Assembly: GCA_900074885.1 (NCBI GenBank)
Contig: FJUW01000037.1
Location: 558,001-622,000 of the forward strand
Direction: 5' to 3'
Length of the DNA: 64,000 bases
Source: Rhynchosporium graminicola
Lineage: Eukaryota; Ascomycota; Leotiomycetes; Helotiales; Ploettnerulaceae
Under the pieces are notes generated by a model, which did not search any database, was not told the DNA's origin, and worked only from the letters and a program-made list of their open reading frames with translations. Positions within the stretch are counted from its first letter, which is position 1, and each line of letters starts with the position of its first letter. The position numbers were made by a program, and so were the translations under genes. Shown in pieces: positions 24,200 to 37,638 of this stretch.

Positions 24200-25066
24200 G
24201 ATACTTTACTTATCCCCCTCCCCCCGCTGCCCTCATATTGCTCGAACGGGCGTTTATTCTTGCTCTTCCTCGTCGGCTGGAGGGATCCGAGACCGGGAGA
24301 AGTGGAAATGTTCCTCTGAGTTGAGCTAATGATCTTGTCCAGGTTGACGCCTCCACCGAAGATGCGCGAGAACAATAACAACATCACTGACGAATTCGAA
24401 ACCCCAACACACAGTAATGGGGACGGAAACCAAAACCAGTCAGGATGAAAACGGCAATGGGAATAGGCACGGTGGTGGAGGAATTTTTCAATGGATATGT
24501 CTGGAGCCTCATTTACTCCAGCGTAGCGTAGCATGGCACGGTACGTTGTGGCTTTGGGAGGAACTGCTTGTTTTGTTTGGGTTTTGGCATCTCGGTCATG
24601 TTGAGCGTGCGTGGCATTGAATGGCATGGCGATTGAGTCGCTTAGGAGCGTCTTTCCTATGATTCTCAAACGCAATGATTGGATCTTTTTATAGGAGACT
24701 GAAGCATACCCATGAACTACACTATTAATGTATTTCGAAGTGCTGTGATTGTAAAATACGGCACCCTTGCATAAGTTCCTTTAATACAACCAATCAAGTC
24801 CATAAGTGCACTCTGGAAGCAAAGTAGAGAGTGTTCGCAATTTCTTGGAATTCATCGTAGGATCGATAAAATGTCTCTCACAGTATTAGCCATGGCCGAT
24901 ATCGCCTTAGCCAATACCCCAAACACCATGCCACAAGCTCGTAAGCCAAATATATCACAGTTGCCCTCCTGTACAATTACAAGTCCAGGTAATCCCTACG
25001 CCAGCCACGACAACCGAAGCAAATTTCCACCATAGCTCTTAAAGTATTCAAATTTGACGTCCAATT
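24200..25066. other. intergenic, convergent 3' ends
   Basis: It lies between the stops of the peptidase (+) and BUR1 (-). A 177-codon antisense frame (24675-24142) overlaps the peptidase's last exon and has no domain. No gene supported. Confidence 0.5.
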
Positions 25067-27002
25067 TCATCGGCGGTAGACATCGCGCTCTCGCTCGCGT
25101 TCTCTATCTAAAGATTCGCGCTCTCTGGCTATTCGCTCTCTGTTGTGGTCTCGAACAGGACTTCGACTCCTACTTCGCGTCCGCCCGCTTCGGCTTCGGT
25201 CGTCGTAGGTCAGTCTGCCGCCTTCTCGATCTCTGTTATGCCGACGATCATCGTGGTCAGACCTTCTTAGACGGTCTTCTCGTGGAGGTCCTCGATCGTC
25301 ACGCGGTGGTCGATCATCTCTTTCCCTCGGGGGTCGCCCACTGTCAGGGCCCCCATAGCTGGGAATGTATGTGTCGACGATCGAGGCTCCGTTTCTGCTT
25401 CTTGGCGGTCGATCGACGTCACGAGATGATGATCTGTTGCCATCTCGACGCTCACCATCCCTACCAGGCTCTCTCCCAGGATCCCTTGGCCCGGTATCCC
25501 TTCCTCCATCATATCTGTAATCTGCTGGTAGTGGCGGTCTGGGAGGAAGTCTAGTATCCGGTCGATGATCATCTCGTGGTCTAGCCCAAGCCGGTCTCCG
25601 TTCTTCCTGGGGCGGTGGAGGCGCAACCCCATTCCGATATCCACCTGGTGGAGGATGGCGGTTGCCATTTTGATGACGATGTCCATTATGAGAATCTCCA
25701 TTGACATAAGATGCGTTTGATTCACCTCCCCATCCGCCTGCGGGACCCATCCCAACAGTACCGCCCTTTGGCGCCGGTGGAGGAGCTGCTTTCTGGTTGC
25801 GGAACTTCCTCCGATCCAACTCATGAGAGTCTTCAAATGTTGGCAGGTCTCCTGGTCTGGCGGGCAGGGGTGCAGTGCGGAAGTAAGGGTGCTGTAGCGC
25901 ATCGATGGCATTGATCCGCTTCTTCCAATCAAGCTTCAGTAACTCATTCAAGAGGGAAATCGCTCCCGAGCCAAAACTACGCTGTATTAGCTCACTGAGA
26001 AGAAATTTAATTCCAGAATGACAACTCACGGTTTGAAGCGTTGCGCCAAGGTCGAGGGATGTGGTGGAATGCTAAGGCCTTCAGCTCCTGGTAACGACCT
26101 GAAATCTGGCATGTTCTCCTCTGTTGGAGTTCCCATCAGGTCAAAGATAATCTTGAGCTGATTCGGGTCACTATCGCCTGAAAGAATAGGCTTTCCAACG
26201 AGCATTTCTCCAAAGACACATCTGTGTTTCTCTTAGTATGATATATCATTTCTTAACTGTGGTTTTCTTACCCAACTCCCCATAAATCGATTGCAGTTGT
26301 GTATCTTCTCAGATGTAATAAGAGCTCCGGAGGTCGATACCAACGAGTCACCACTAACGTCGTATAATCTCGATGAGCTGTGCCTCCACCTTTTCCCGCG
26401 ACCGGTACTTCCTCGTCATAATGCCGCGCGAGACCGAAATCTGCAATCTGAAGAACGCCCTTATTGTCAATCAGCAGATTCGCAGCCTTCATATCTCTGT
26501 GCAGAATCCGCTCGTTGTGGAGATATCGCACTCCTTCCAGCAGCTGTAGCATATAACACTTGATATGCGTTTCATGTAGCTTGACTTGAGGATTTTCGAG
26601 GAGTCCAGAAAGATCGTGGGACATATATGGTGTTATCATGTACATAACAGCTCGTTTCCTCTTATCTACAGTCTTGTTGTGCTGCTCTACAGCCATTTCC
26701 TCCAGTTTCAGGATGTTGGGATGTGACAAAAGCTTCAGCAGCTTGATCTCTCGTAGGGCTGTGATCGGAAAGCCGTCCTTCTCGTTGTGCATGAGGATCT
26801 TCTTCAGCGCGAAGATGGCGCCCGTCTTCTTTGATCTGGCCTTGTGAACTTCTCCAAAAGTCCCTTCACCAAGCTTGCCCAGCATTTCATAGTCGGTAAT
26901 CTTTGAACAGCCGACGAAACTGCATGAATCGCGGACATGACGAAGTGCGAATGCGATCGAGGAGACACCATTGTTCTGCAGGCTTCCACCTGGAGTTGCC
27001 AT
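25067..27002 (-). CDS. BUR1: CDK9-like serine/threonine kinase BUR1
   Basis: Three exons on the minus strand (27002-26272, 26221-26030, 25976-25067) encode 610 aa. The kinase domain shows the glycine loop GEGTFG (~45-50), the lysine in FALKKI (~67), the cyclin-binding helix PITALRE (79-85, the original name of CDK9), HRDMKAANL (168-), DFG (188-190) and the T-loop [14 protein letters not shown] with Thr ~214 as the likely activating site. The C-terminal ~270 residues are low-complexity, Arg/Asp/Pro/Ser-rich with RS and DR repeats. BUR1 pairs with cyclin BUR2 and phosphorylates RNA polymerase II and Spt5 to promote elongation. The GCSKITDYE segment before the kinase is typical of Bur1/CDK9. Introns are 50 and 53 bp. 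The start is the first ATG of the open frame. Confidence 0.92.
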
Positions 27003-28057
27003 CTTAGAGGTGGAGGAGAGCTCGTTCTGGGACAGAGTTGTCGTTGAGCGCTAATCGAATTTCAAGACAAGTTGAGGTCCACTGACTTGGCGAATTCGCA
27101 TTTATATTTCGTAGTCCCTGATCATTGACTAAGGTGTAGCAATAAAGAGGAACCTTTGAGTCGTTCTTGATGATGATGGGACAATAGTAAAGCCGGCCGG
27201 GATACTGGCATAAATCGAGGATTAAATGCGCAACATTTGCGCTTGGATGGTATTGTGCTGGATAGCTCCTCACTGTGAATGGCGAAATGCCATCGGGAAT
27301 AATAGGATGGACCGATTCTGTTCGTGGGAGCAAAAGTGGTTGAGAAATCGAAGCCTCACCTTACCTCACTTTCAGGTCAGAGCTCCAGATTCGGAACGGA
27401 TTAATATTCGGAACCATCGCCCGCGTTAGCGCAACCTTCAACCTCGAATGATATACGGCTGAACGCAAGCCATTCGACGTTTCCTAAATATACTGCCGAA
27501 CTGTACAACCGTACCCCTTCAAAAGGTTTATCAGCGTTAGTGTTCTCTACTTGCATCCTATCGGGATGGTATGCTGATCGCAACATGACATTGAGCTGAT
27601 CCGATGAGCAGAATCATGGCTGCTGGCAAACATCCCGTAACTCTCCCTCGGGTTAGGCCCTTCTACCGATTCGCGGCGACTGGTTTGGGTGCTAGCATGT
27701 GGTTTTTCGTAGGTGTCTCTACGCTCCATAGATTCAAGAATCCATTAGCTGAAACTTTGTACAGTTGATGTATCGCGCGAAGAAAGATGGTGCCGATGCC
27801 AGCCCTCGATTTGATTCCTTAAGCTAACCTTACAAAGGACCTGCGTTACTCGGCTGGAAACACCCATGGGACCATTGAACAAACAAGAAGGGAGGGGAGG
27901 CAGGCACTATTTTTGAGATTGAGGATTCGGGCACAGCCGCGGAACAGCACTTGGAACGGAGCGCAGATGGGGAAGATACACTGTACATACGAAGAGAAAC
28001 ACCGAGTACGATCAATTGGAGTTACACGATTACAGGCTTTCATCTAGAAACTGCTGG
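27003..28057. promoter_or_regulatory. BUR1 upstream region
   Basis: About 1 kb between the BUR1 start and the stop of the upstream minus-strand methyltransferase. It should contain the BUR1 promoter and 5' UTR. Short frames on both strands lack domains. Confidence 0.45.
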
Positions 28058-29303
28058 CTATGCGGCGGGCTTCTCAAAAAGATAATGGGTCACTCCCCAC
28101 GTGTCTCCTCCTTCAAACGCAAATAATTCTGCGCACGCCATGTAAAAAATCTGCCATCTGTAGTACCACATGGCAGTGTCCTTCTCGCCATAAGTCTCTG
28201 TAAGATGTGGCCAGATCTGCTTCTTATTGGCAGTCATTGTTGACAGCCAGTCCTAAAATCGGCGGTCAATCACAGCACTCAGTAAGAAAAGGAATTCCAT
28301 ACCTCGCAAGTCTTGGCATAATTCTTGCCTGAAACCCACCACTGAGTCTCTAGCTTCAAGTCTTTTTGAAAGAACAGAAGGAGATCAGCAGATGGCATCG
28401 TGCCTCCAGAGAAGAAGTGAGTGCTCATCCAGCCCTCTTCGAAGTCATACGGAGTGGACTTATGAGCGAAGATGTGGACAAACAGCTTCCCTGACGGCTT
28501 AAGAGCACGGGAAACCTTTGCCAGGAGTAGCTCATAATTCTTCATGTGCTCAAAGAGCTAGAAAGATAGCTTAGCTTGAAGTTCATTATCGTAAGACTGA
28601 TCAGGAAATACTCACTTCGATGGATACGACACGTTCGAAACTCTCCTTCTCAAACTCGTAGTCGACCACATCTCCCGTGATCACCGTCAGGTTGTTGAGA
28701 CCCTTCTCTTTAGCTTTGGCATCAATGTAGATCTTTTGAGTTCTCGAATTCGAGAAGGCCGTAATCTTGGAATTCGGGAGCATTTCCGCAAAGTATAGAG
28801 CTCCAGATCCCCATCCGCATCTAGATCATATCTCAGTAATAAATTCGCAATCCTTCTGAAATCGAGTTCGACATACCCAAGATCCAAGATACTCATTCCA
28901 TCCTTCAACTGCGCTTTCTTAACATATGTCTCCAGCATAGCAATCTCAGCCTGTGCAAGCGTCTCACCACCTTTAGGATACAAACAGCACGAATACTTCA
29001 TCCTAGGCCCTAAACAAGCCGCAAGAACTCCAGTCCCGACTTCATAATGCTGCTCGTTTGCCGTGGCTGTCTCAATGGCAATCGGTCGTTTTCGGAGGAG
29101 CTCGACATAGCTCATCTTACGCTTGTACTCTTCTTCGAGAGATGTCGACTGGATGATTCTGATGCGATCTACTAGCTGACGGCGGATTCCTACGCGGATT
29201 ACGGGGTTTGGAAGGTATCCGCCATCGAGAATCCAGTCTGTAAGTTGTTAGTTGATGTGGTTTTACAGCTGCATGATGCAATCTGGGGCTCACCGTAGTT
29301 CAT
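28058..29303 (-). CDS. SAM-dependent methyltransferase, CMAS/coclaurine N-methyltransferase-like
   Basis: Five exons on the minus strand (29303-29294, 29237-28877, 28820-28616, 28557-28303, 28252-28058) give 341 aa. The first exon is only 10 bp (MNY plus one base of D) and is the least certain part. The SAM-binding motif I reads ILDLGCGWGSG, split by an intron after the first Gly. Upstream is YEVGTGVLAACLG, and downstream VVSIELFEHMKNY and GKLFVHIFAHK. The overall pattern matches the cyclopropane-fatty-acid synthase superfamily branch that includes plant coclaurine N-methyltransferase and uncharacterised fungal relatives. The substrate cannot be read from sequence; amine N-methylation or lipid modification are both possible. 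No membrane segment or targeting signal seen. Confidence 0.82.
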
Positions 29304-29821
29304 GATTGTGAGGTTTACCGTTATGACGGATGTTAATGAAGGCGGACTGTAGTTCAATTAACACTCTAACAAGTTGTGAGGAAGCAAATAGCTGTTTGAT
29401 TCTTTCAGATAATGGATTATGCGACCTGAAGCACGGATAGTGTATCATCACACGAAGACGTTGTCGTTTGCCGTAGGCGATTTCATCCTCGCAAAATTAC
29501 TATAGTAGCTTGATAAGTTACGTCACCGAAGCTGCCCAAAACCATGTTCGGTAGGTGGTTTCCCTACCGCAAGATTATATATCAACGGGGCATTATCTCA
29601 CAATTGTGTTATAACTTGATTTAATTATTGATATTTATATAATGCGCTGCGTGCTTGTCGGATTTCCTGCTTTGGACTTGCTCGGACTGTAGACAAGCTC
29701 ACCAGAGATGAATCGAGCCTCGTACTTATTGCCTTGGAGTCTTTGGTAATTGTTGGTTTTTTTTTTTTTTTTACAGGATTTATACATATATACAAAACCA
29801 ATCCATCCTAGTAATTCGATG
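29304..29821. other. intergenic: methyltransferase promoter and ATPase 3' flank
   Basis: It contains a 16-T run at 29757-29772, which is poly-A on the minus strand, about 50 bp past the ATPase stop, possibly within its 3' UTR. The remainder is moderately AT-rich. No gene seen. Confidence 0.45.
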
Positions 29822-32800
29822 CTACTGCACACTGCGCATCCCTTCCAGCACGATTTTGTAGGCCTTCCTCTTTTTCGGCTTGCCCGAGACAAAGGTTTTT
29901 ACCGCACCAAGGTATTTCGCTAGTCTGGGAAAGATGTAATGCTCAGCGGTCCATGCTATCGCAATATACCATATTCCGAGGGAAAGGATGAAGGTCTTGA
30001 AGTCCCAATCCATCTCTGTCAACTGCATGAATTTTGCTACTCCCGCCGATGGATCGAAGAGCAGGTAAGAGGCTACCAGCAACGCGACGACAATAGTGAC
30101 GACGAAGGGCACTACCAGGTGTCAATCCAGGACTTCGACAATTAAATGTTGACTTACGATTGTGTGACATTGACTGGCGGAACGGTGGTCCTACGCTCAT
30201 AACAATTCCAGAAAGAGTATACTCGAAGCAGGACACAAGGAAAAGAGTTGTGTTCTCCGAATTTTCGATGTTCGATCTAGTTTTATCGAGATGGGGAGGA
30301 ATAAACCTAGGCAAATTAGCATCAATTCTTTGATCGTCTGGATTTACTACGTACCAAGGTTGTCTTCTGACAGCCTGGAACGCAACAGCTTGAATCAAGA
30401 TACAAACGGCAATCTGCCCCAGGAGAGGAGTCAGTACTTTGCGTGACACCAGATTTGCTGTTGGCCGCTTTTGACATAGAACTGGGAATGGTCCGGTCCA
30501 TCCCATGAAAATGGCGATTGGGAGGATCAGAAGAAGATCAATAAATAGAAACTGAAAGTCTCCAAGGTTCGATGCCGATGCATAGAGAAAGCTGACAGAC
30601 GTGAACTGAATGGCCGAATACAGACTCATGTACTTGAAACAGCTGAAGCTAGTTACTAGAGCAGCACGACCCTCTCTAATGACTTCAGGAACACAAGTGA
30701 TGTCAAACACACGACTTGTGAATGGAGCTGCTACAGATGCCTCAGCTTCTGATAGAGATATACCAACATCTGCTGCCGTTAGAGCACCGCAGTCATTTGC
30801 CCCATCACCGCAGAAACCACAGCAGTAGTCAATGCTTTGAAGTTTCTCGACCAGTTCATGCTTCTCGTCCGGAGACATTCTAGCGAAGACTTGACCACAA
30901 ACTAGCATCCTTTGAAGAACCTCAGGTGGGGCAAAGTCGATTATCCACCTGAACACATCTCCACTCACTGCCAAGGAGTAATTGCGGAGATTCGAGATAT
31001 CGTATGGAAGAGATGCGTCTCCTTCCGCTGGAGGTGGCAAGGGAATTAGTGTATTTTCATCAAGTGTGAAGATGTTGTTGTCAATGCTCTCCCACTTGAG
31101 CACAGATTTGGGATCTTGAAAGTCGCCTTCGGAGAAGTGAGGCACAAAACAGTGTGCAGTTTTGTCTATCAGATTGCACTCCCTGGCAACACTGATGGCT
31201 GTGAGAATGTTGTCTCCAGTGCACATGACTTTCCTAATGCCGGCCTCGGTGAGCTCGTCGAGGACGCCTGCTGTGCTTGGCTTCAACTTATTCTCGAAAA
31301 TGATGAACCCGGTGAAGTTGAGCTCTGATTCTGCCTCTTCTCGCTTCATTTTTTGTACTTTGACCCAGTTAAGCTTGTTGATATGCTTAGTTGCAACAGC
31401 GATGACACGAAAACCGCGATGCGTGTAATATGAGAGAAGGTCCTCGTAATCGCTTGGAACTGCACCATTTGAATTAGTATGAGATGAAAGCCTTGAAGGA
31501 TTGGCAAATCTTACAGCTTTCAGATTTGCAGATATCCTTCATGCATTCTGGAGCTCCTTTGACATAAATATCGCAGCCTGGAGAGCCAAAGTTTCTTACG
31601 ATGACACTTGCCCTACGGAGCTGAGAGACGAATTCGAAAGCCTTTAGGACACCCAGTTCTATGGGCGACCTCTGCAGAATGTTAGCTGATTTTTTGTCCT
31701 GAGAACGACTCGACTTACGCTTGCGCTCTGAGGATTTTCGTTGTCATCTAGATCATACTCCATTCCTGGAGGTGGTTTCGCAATTGAGGGCGAGAGACCA
31801 CCCGATTCCTCGTCATCGACATCACCGCCTTTCTGCTCGCCTTCCTCGAAAGACCACCCGGTGAATTCGAACATTTTCAGATCCAATGGGTCTCCCATAA
31901 GCTCGCCATCCACAACTCGTAGAGAGTGGCATGTGGCCATGGTATAGAGGGCGGCCTTGTGCGAATTGTAGTCGATGGTAGGATCTCGTTCATATGCGGC
32001 ACCAGGTAATAATGCTAGCGCATCTGAAAGGATCTCGCTAAATCGATTTGCTGGTTTTTGTGCAACACGGATGCCAAGCACGTCCAAACCATCCTCCGTG
32101 AGAGTTCCTGTTTTATCGAAGCACATGATATCGATTTTACCACCGACATTAACCCTCTGAGGACTGATGCAGAATATTTGCTTCTTTCTCAGTCGCGTAA
32201 GCGCAAAATTGGTACCAATTGTCAAAGTAGCGGGCAGAGCTGGTGGAACGACAATCGTGATCAAGTCGAGAGCTCTGACAAAGATTAAATGCCACGCTAG
32301 GTCTAGCCGGACGAAGTTCACAAATGAGGCTACGAAACCGAGCATGGCAATTCCACCCATGACGAAGATATAGCGGAAAGAGTCCCTGTAGAACTTGAAT
32401 CCTGATGGTTTAGGGAAGAGCATAGATCGAACCAGAGCTCCTTTCGTAGTGTTGAAACCAGTTCGGACGGTCATAGCAAGTCCCACCGCTTCATCATCTT
32501 TGTCGTCTTGTGGACGCCTAGCACGGATAATCTTCGTGCCGCAGAACAAGAAGTTCCTTGCCAATTCAGGAGCAACAGATGAAGCAGCCAAGTTGAGGGC
32601 TGCAAGCGACTCATCACTAGCTGGCACTTTCGAGACAGGGACAGATTCACCTGTGTTGTTAGATTCGGTTACTAATAGGACGGATTCCCTTACCAGTCAG
32701 CATGCTCTCGTTAACAATACAGTCTCCAGCCAGAAGGATGCTGTCGCAGGGGAATTGAGTCAAAGCTGGGTCTGTAACTTCGTACACGTCTCCAGGAACA

Positions 32801-34309
32801 AGTTCACTCGACGGAACATATCTCCCTAGAGGAATCAGTAAGTGGCAGAAATTTAAGGGCTACTAAACGTACAAAAGCCGTTTCGAAGCACTCGTATATC
32901 ACAATCGAATGAAGATATTTCTCGAAGTCTCTTCATGGTCTACAAAATTCTCTAATGAGTCAACGGTCGTCAGGTATATCGGCAGACTTACAGAGCGTGT
33001 TTCGATAAGAGTCGTTGTTATGCTCACCACTGAGATGAGAAAAATACAGCCCGCGTAGTAGTAATACTCATCCACAGACCAGAGCAGTAAACTCGCAATC
33101 TGGAACACATAGAATGGATGAAAAGCCTGTGGGAGTAAGCGGATGTGTGTAGTGAAACAAACGACGCACCTCGTCTAGCAATAGCTGCGGAATTGTTTTC
33201 TGCTTGATATCGATGGCATTCTTTCCAAAGACAAGTTCACGACTCTCTTTCTCATCGCCGTCTATTCCAGCCCGAATAGCTTTTACATCAGTCCATGTTG
33301 GGTCCTTCCAACTATTGCAGAGCATAAATTTGTCCTTCAGAGGATGGAACGAAAATCGCATATATCTATAGTCAACGATTCGAAGTTCTTCGATAATAGG
33401 ATCGTCATCTTCATCATATGAGACGACGTATTTGCTTTGAGATGCTCCGAAAATCGTCGAAAGTGGTCGACCATACTCCTTGGACTCAATGTCTTGGACA
33501 ACAAATTCCCCCCATTGATTCTATGTAAATCAGCATTCTGTATATCATCCCAAATAGAAAGCCGAATCTCCCGAGTAGAGGATACATCTAGGGGACGTAG
33601 AAATAGTACTTACTTCAATGACAACCCAAGTACAATCGCGCAGGGGACATGGCGAACCGACAAGCCGTACTTGCCATCGAGGTAACCATCGCAGCAACAG
33701 ATATCCAAGTCCAAATGTTAGGAGGCAGATGGTGAAATACATGGCAAACCCGACGGTAGAAGTCTGAAATCCGGCCACCACTATGGTCAAATCTTCAGTC
33801 ACAATATATATTTTCTGGCTTGTCCGATGCCCACGTCCTAGAACACTTCCTTCTGTTCTTGCACTATCGCTTCTGAGTAGACGGTCGTGTACCGAGTTTC
33901 TCGAGCGCGCCCCAGAAGATGATCTTCTTCTCCTGACTGAAATTTCGTCGGCCTCTAGGTCTGTGGAGCCATCCTCCTCCTCGAAATGTAGATCTTCATC
34001 GTCGTCTAAGATTGCGCTATCGTCTTCTGAAGGTGGGAGATTTTCCTCCTCAACATCGTCCGGATAATATGCGAAGCTGGTGGTCGAGTCTGCTCGGCCT
34101 CTGCGATGAGCGAAGGAGGATATACTTGTCGGAACACTCTCGCCCATGGGACCTGCAAACATCTCGTCTGTGGCCATCTCTACCTCGTCCATAAAGCTAC
34201 TTATCGAAAGGCTGGAATCCCTCCTGTACAATTGGCCATTCGCTGGACGGCGTGCATGAGAGCTACTTCTTCGCCCATAATGTATGGGCACACCATTTGA
34301 TCCGTCCAT
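29822..34309 (-). CDS. YPK9: P5B-type cation-transporting ATPase (Ypk9/ATP13A family)
   Basis: Ten minus-strand exons are predicted: 34309-33614, 33520-33170, 33126-32992, 32939-32873, 32825-32694, 32650-31719, 31671-31515, 31459-30355, 30306-30158 and 30111-29822, for 1,337 aa. The N-terminal ~170 residues are Ser/acidic-rich and likely cytosolic. Paired hydrophobic segments follow from ~185. The actuator loop has MLTGESVPV (around 460) and the membrane motif PPALP (596-600) marks subclass P5B. The phosphorylated Asp is in FDKTGT (D639). KGAPE binds nucleotide and [10 protein letters not shown] closes the P domain, before the C-terminal membrane helices. Family members sit in vacuole or lysosome membranes; ATP13A2 exports polyamines, and yeast Ypk9 protects against metal toxicity. 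Introns are very short (43-93 bp). The 48-bp intron 30307-30354 is in frame and stop-free. Confidence 0.93.
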
Positions 34310-34916
34310 GGCGCCGGTAAGTGTAGGTCTCTCTGGGTGGCAGAACGTAGCCGGAGGTACAAGAGCGAGATAGCTGCTACTATGTGGTCATCATGGCATT
34401 GTAACGTGAGTAGGTATGTAGGATAGATAGGGTGCTTGCGAATTGGTGTTACAGGCGGGCTGTATTGTAGAAATCTACCTAGCTAGATATGTAGTGGAAC
34501 CGTAGGTAACAATGTCAGGAAGAAAGAGGGTGTTTTGGCGGTTGAGAATGCCACCAGTAAGGTACACCCGTACCAGTACTAGAACCAAGTTTCGCACTTT
34601 TTGGCTTTACTCGCCTGGCCAAGGCCAAGGTATCACCTCTCCTTGCCTTATCGTTATCGCACCCCGCTAAGGTGCGCTTAACTACTTATGGATTCATGGA
34701 TTTAGCGTTGAGGAGAGGGATAGGAAAGGGCAGGAGGGAAGGTTGGGTTGGGTTGGTTCATCACTTTTTCCAAAAACAAAATCTTGTCTCCACAGCATCA
34801 ACCTTTCACTTCTCTTCCACTTCGCAACACGACACGCCACCAGACACGACACAAACGAGTACGCTCACGTTCAAGGGTTTCTATCTCCTCTACTCCACCC
34901 TTTCACAACCGACAAG
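34310..34916. promoter_or_regulatory. divergent promoter, ATPase / NAP1
   Basis: Some 607 bp separate the two start codons. It includes a GGTTGGGTTGGGTTGG run at 34,741-34,756 and a pyrimidine-rich leader before NAP1. A shared bidirectional promoter is inferred from spacing only. Confidence 0.5.
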
Positions 34917-36381
34917 ATGTCTGAAATTCCCAAGAAACAGACGCAGACTGCCCCGTAAGTCCTCCTCACCTCGTTTTTTTCCCCACCGCCGCCCAATTTG
35001 GGGGACCTCACTATCATACCGTCATAAAAAGTCGCAGAATCGCACGCTGACATCTAAAAACAGTACCCCGCAGAATACACCCGCCAACAATGCTCCTATC
35101 TCATCTCACGCCCAGCAGCCAGGCGTTGGTACGATCAAGGAAGGTACGCGCATCATATTTGCCCCTCACCCCCAAGATTTACGTTCAGAAGGCTGATACC
35201 ATCAACAGAGGAGGGATTCGACCGCGCCGCTGCCGCATCGATATTCGCACAAAACCCTAAGCTCGTCCAGATGATCCAAGGCAAACTTGGCTCGCTCGTT
35301 GGTCGATCTTCGGGCTACGTCGAGTCACTCCCCGCACCTGTGCGTCGTCGTGTTGCAGGTCTCAAGGGCGTCCAGAAGGAACACTCAAAGCTTGAGGCGG
35401 AATTTCAGGAGGAGGTTTTGGAGTTGGAAAAAAAATACTTTGCCAAATTTACCCCGCTCTACCAAAAGCGAGCCACCATTATCAACGGTACCGCTGAGCC
35501 AACAGAGGCAGAGATTAAGGCTGGTGAGGAGGACGATGAGGATGTTAATGATGAGCCCGTTGAGAAGTCCGAGGACACATCTGATCTCAAGGGTATCCCC
35601 GAGTTCTGGCTCTCCGCCATGAAGAACCAGGTTTCTCTTGCTGAGATGATTACCGACCGCGATGAGACCGCTCTCAAGGACTTGACCGATGTCCGTATGG
35701 AGTACCTTGACAAGCCCGGTTTTCGTCTTATCTTCGAGTTCGCCGAAAACGAGTTCTTCACCAACAAGACCATTACAAAGACCTACTTTTACCAGACAGA
35801 GAGCGGTTATGGAGGCGACTTCATTTACGACCATGCTGAGGGTGATAAGATCGACTGGAAGGCTGGCAAAGACCTGACCGTACGAGTTGAGAGCAAGAAG
35901 CAGCGCAACAAGAGTAAGAGATTAGTCGTACCAAGGAAGCATACGCTTACAATTATCTAGACACCAAGCAGACCCGGGTCGTCAAGAAGACAGTTCCTAC
36001 AGAATCTTTCTTCAACTTCTTCTCCCCACCATTGGCTCCAACCGAGGAGGATGACGACGATGCGGCTTCTGATATCGAAGAGCGTCTGGAGCTTGATTAC
36101 CAACTTGGTGAGGATATCAAGGAGAAGCTCATTCCCCGTGCCATTGACTGGTTCACTGGAGAGGCTCTTCAATTTGAGGAGTTGGATGATGATATGGAGG
36201 AGGGTGACTTCGAGGACGAGGATGATGAAGAGGATGATGTTAGTGACGATCACGATGAGGAGGAGGAGTCCGATGATGATGTAAGCACAACTTTGCTGTC
36301 TACCAATATGAGATGCTAATCAAGTCGTAGGATGATGCTGCGAAGCCAAAGCAGGAGGCTGCTGAGTGCAAGCAGAGTTAA
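34917..36381 (+). CDS. NAP1: nucleosome assembly protein NAP1
   Basis: Five exons (34917-34954, 35064-35143, 35209-35913, 35961-36280, 36331-36381) encode 397 aa. The protein is a histone H2A-H2B chaperone that also carries histones into the nucleus and binds B-type cyclins in yeast. The NAP fold starts with a long dimerisation helix ([20 protein letters not shown]), preceded by [14 protein letters not shown]. Then come [25 protein letters not shown] and KTYFYQ, and SFFNFFSPP in the fourth exon. The C-terminus is a strongly acidic Asp/Glu tail (~360-385), typical of the family. The first two small exons encode a Gln/Pro/Asn-rich disordered N-terminus. Length is normal. Confidence 0.94.
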
Positions 36382-37554
36382 ATATTGTAATACGCCCGAC
36401 ACCCGACACCCATCACCATACCTCGGAATAGTCACTCACTTGATCCATCACTACACCTACACTCGACCAGCATGCATGGCCACGACCTCTTGCTTGTCGA
36501 CTATCCATGGGGCTTAAGATACCGGCAGATCTCACATGCATGACGACACGGCGATTTCGTTTCTTCTAGACTAACCTGCCCTAATGAGGCTCTCGAGGTT
36601 CTTCGTCCGTCACATTTCTTTGCGCTGCACTGCATTACTTGGTTCACGCAAATACGTCCGGGGCGTCCTTCGTAGATGACAAATGAAAAGTTTACTGAAT
36701 ACCAAATTTGATGTTTTCCCAAAGTATTTTTTTCCATACCCTTGCTTGGAAGCTAAGAGAGGCCGTTTCAACAAATGCCAATCCCAATTGTTGAGGCGTT
36801 ACTTTCTCGCCCCCTAACCTGAGACTCTGACATTGAGCATTCATCGGGAGTCAAGACACAATAGCGTCGTTACCTATCCAGACGACCTGCCGTCTGGAAA
36901 ATGATAAGTTTGGCATGGAGAAATTGCATGGTTCCAGCTTCATGCGACGCCAGCTGCATTTCCGACAAGTCATGTTTCCACCCCACAACCGCGTGCGCAT
37001 GCACCAAAGAGACATCATGGACAGGTATCCCTGCCTTGCACTTTGCAATGCTATACCTCCGTACGTGTACGTACGGGATGATCTTTTATATCACCTTTAA
37101 TCAGCATCAACAGATTAATATGCGAACATTATCTTATTGATATGTGTTGTCAAGAATCCTCGAACTCATGAAACGTGATACACAGAAACCATGAAAATCA
37201 GCAGTGATATGACAAGTCTGGGTATGCCCATACGAGCGTACTGAGGGATCTGTTTCCGCTCTCCACCTGATAAATATCATACTGTGCATGAAGATGATCA
37301 GCTAGGAAGGCAGACGTGAATAAAAGCCTGGATGACACAGTATATAGGTAGTGTGAAGTATTCGACGCCATAGAAAGAGCCGACCGGATCCAAACATTGC
37401 GCTCGAAACATCACAGTTACAGTGTAAGTAGTTCCTTTACTTGTATGGAGTGACTACACAGAGCAGGTTAGGTACCAGTACTTATACCTAGAGAGGGAGG
37501 GAAGACAGCATGAAGAGGGACTGGACTGACTGGTCATGCTCTCTGAATTTCTCA

Positions 37555-37582
37555 CTCGATCTCGATCTCGATCTCGATCTCG
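37555..37582. repeat. (CTCGAT)n microsatellite
   Basis: Four perfect CTCGAT units plus a partial fifth, upstream of the myosin gene. Confidence 0.9.
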
Positions 37583-37638
37583 CCCTCGGCGCTTGGTCCT
37601 TCAACCACAACGCAACACTGAACTACAGTATTTGTATA

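Noticed and set aside
24142..24675. 177-codon minus-strand ORF
   Set aside because: It overlaps the 3' end of the C78 peptidase in antisense, with low-complexity composition and no domain.
27004..27333. 109-codon minus-strand ORF just upstream of BUR1
   Set aside because: Considered as an upstream BUR1 exon, but BUR1 already has a family-typical N-terminus and no good splice joins them.
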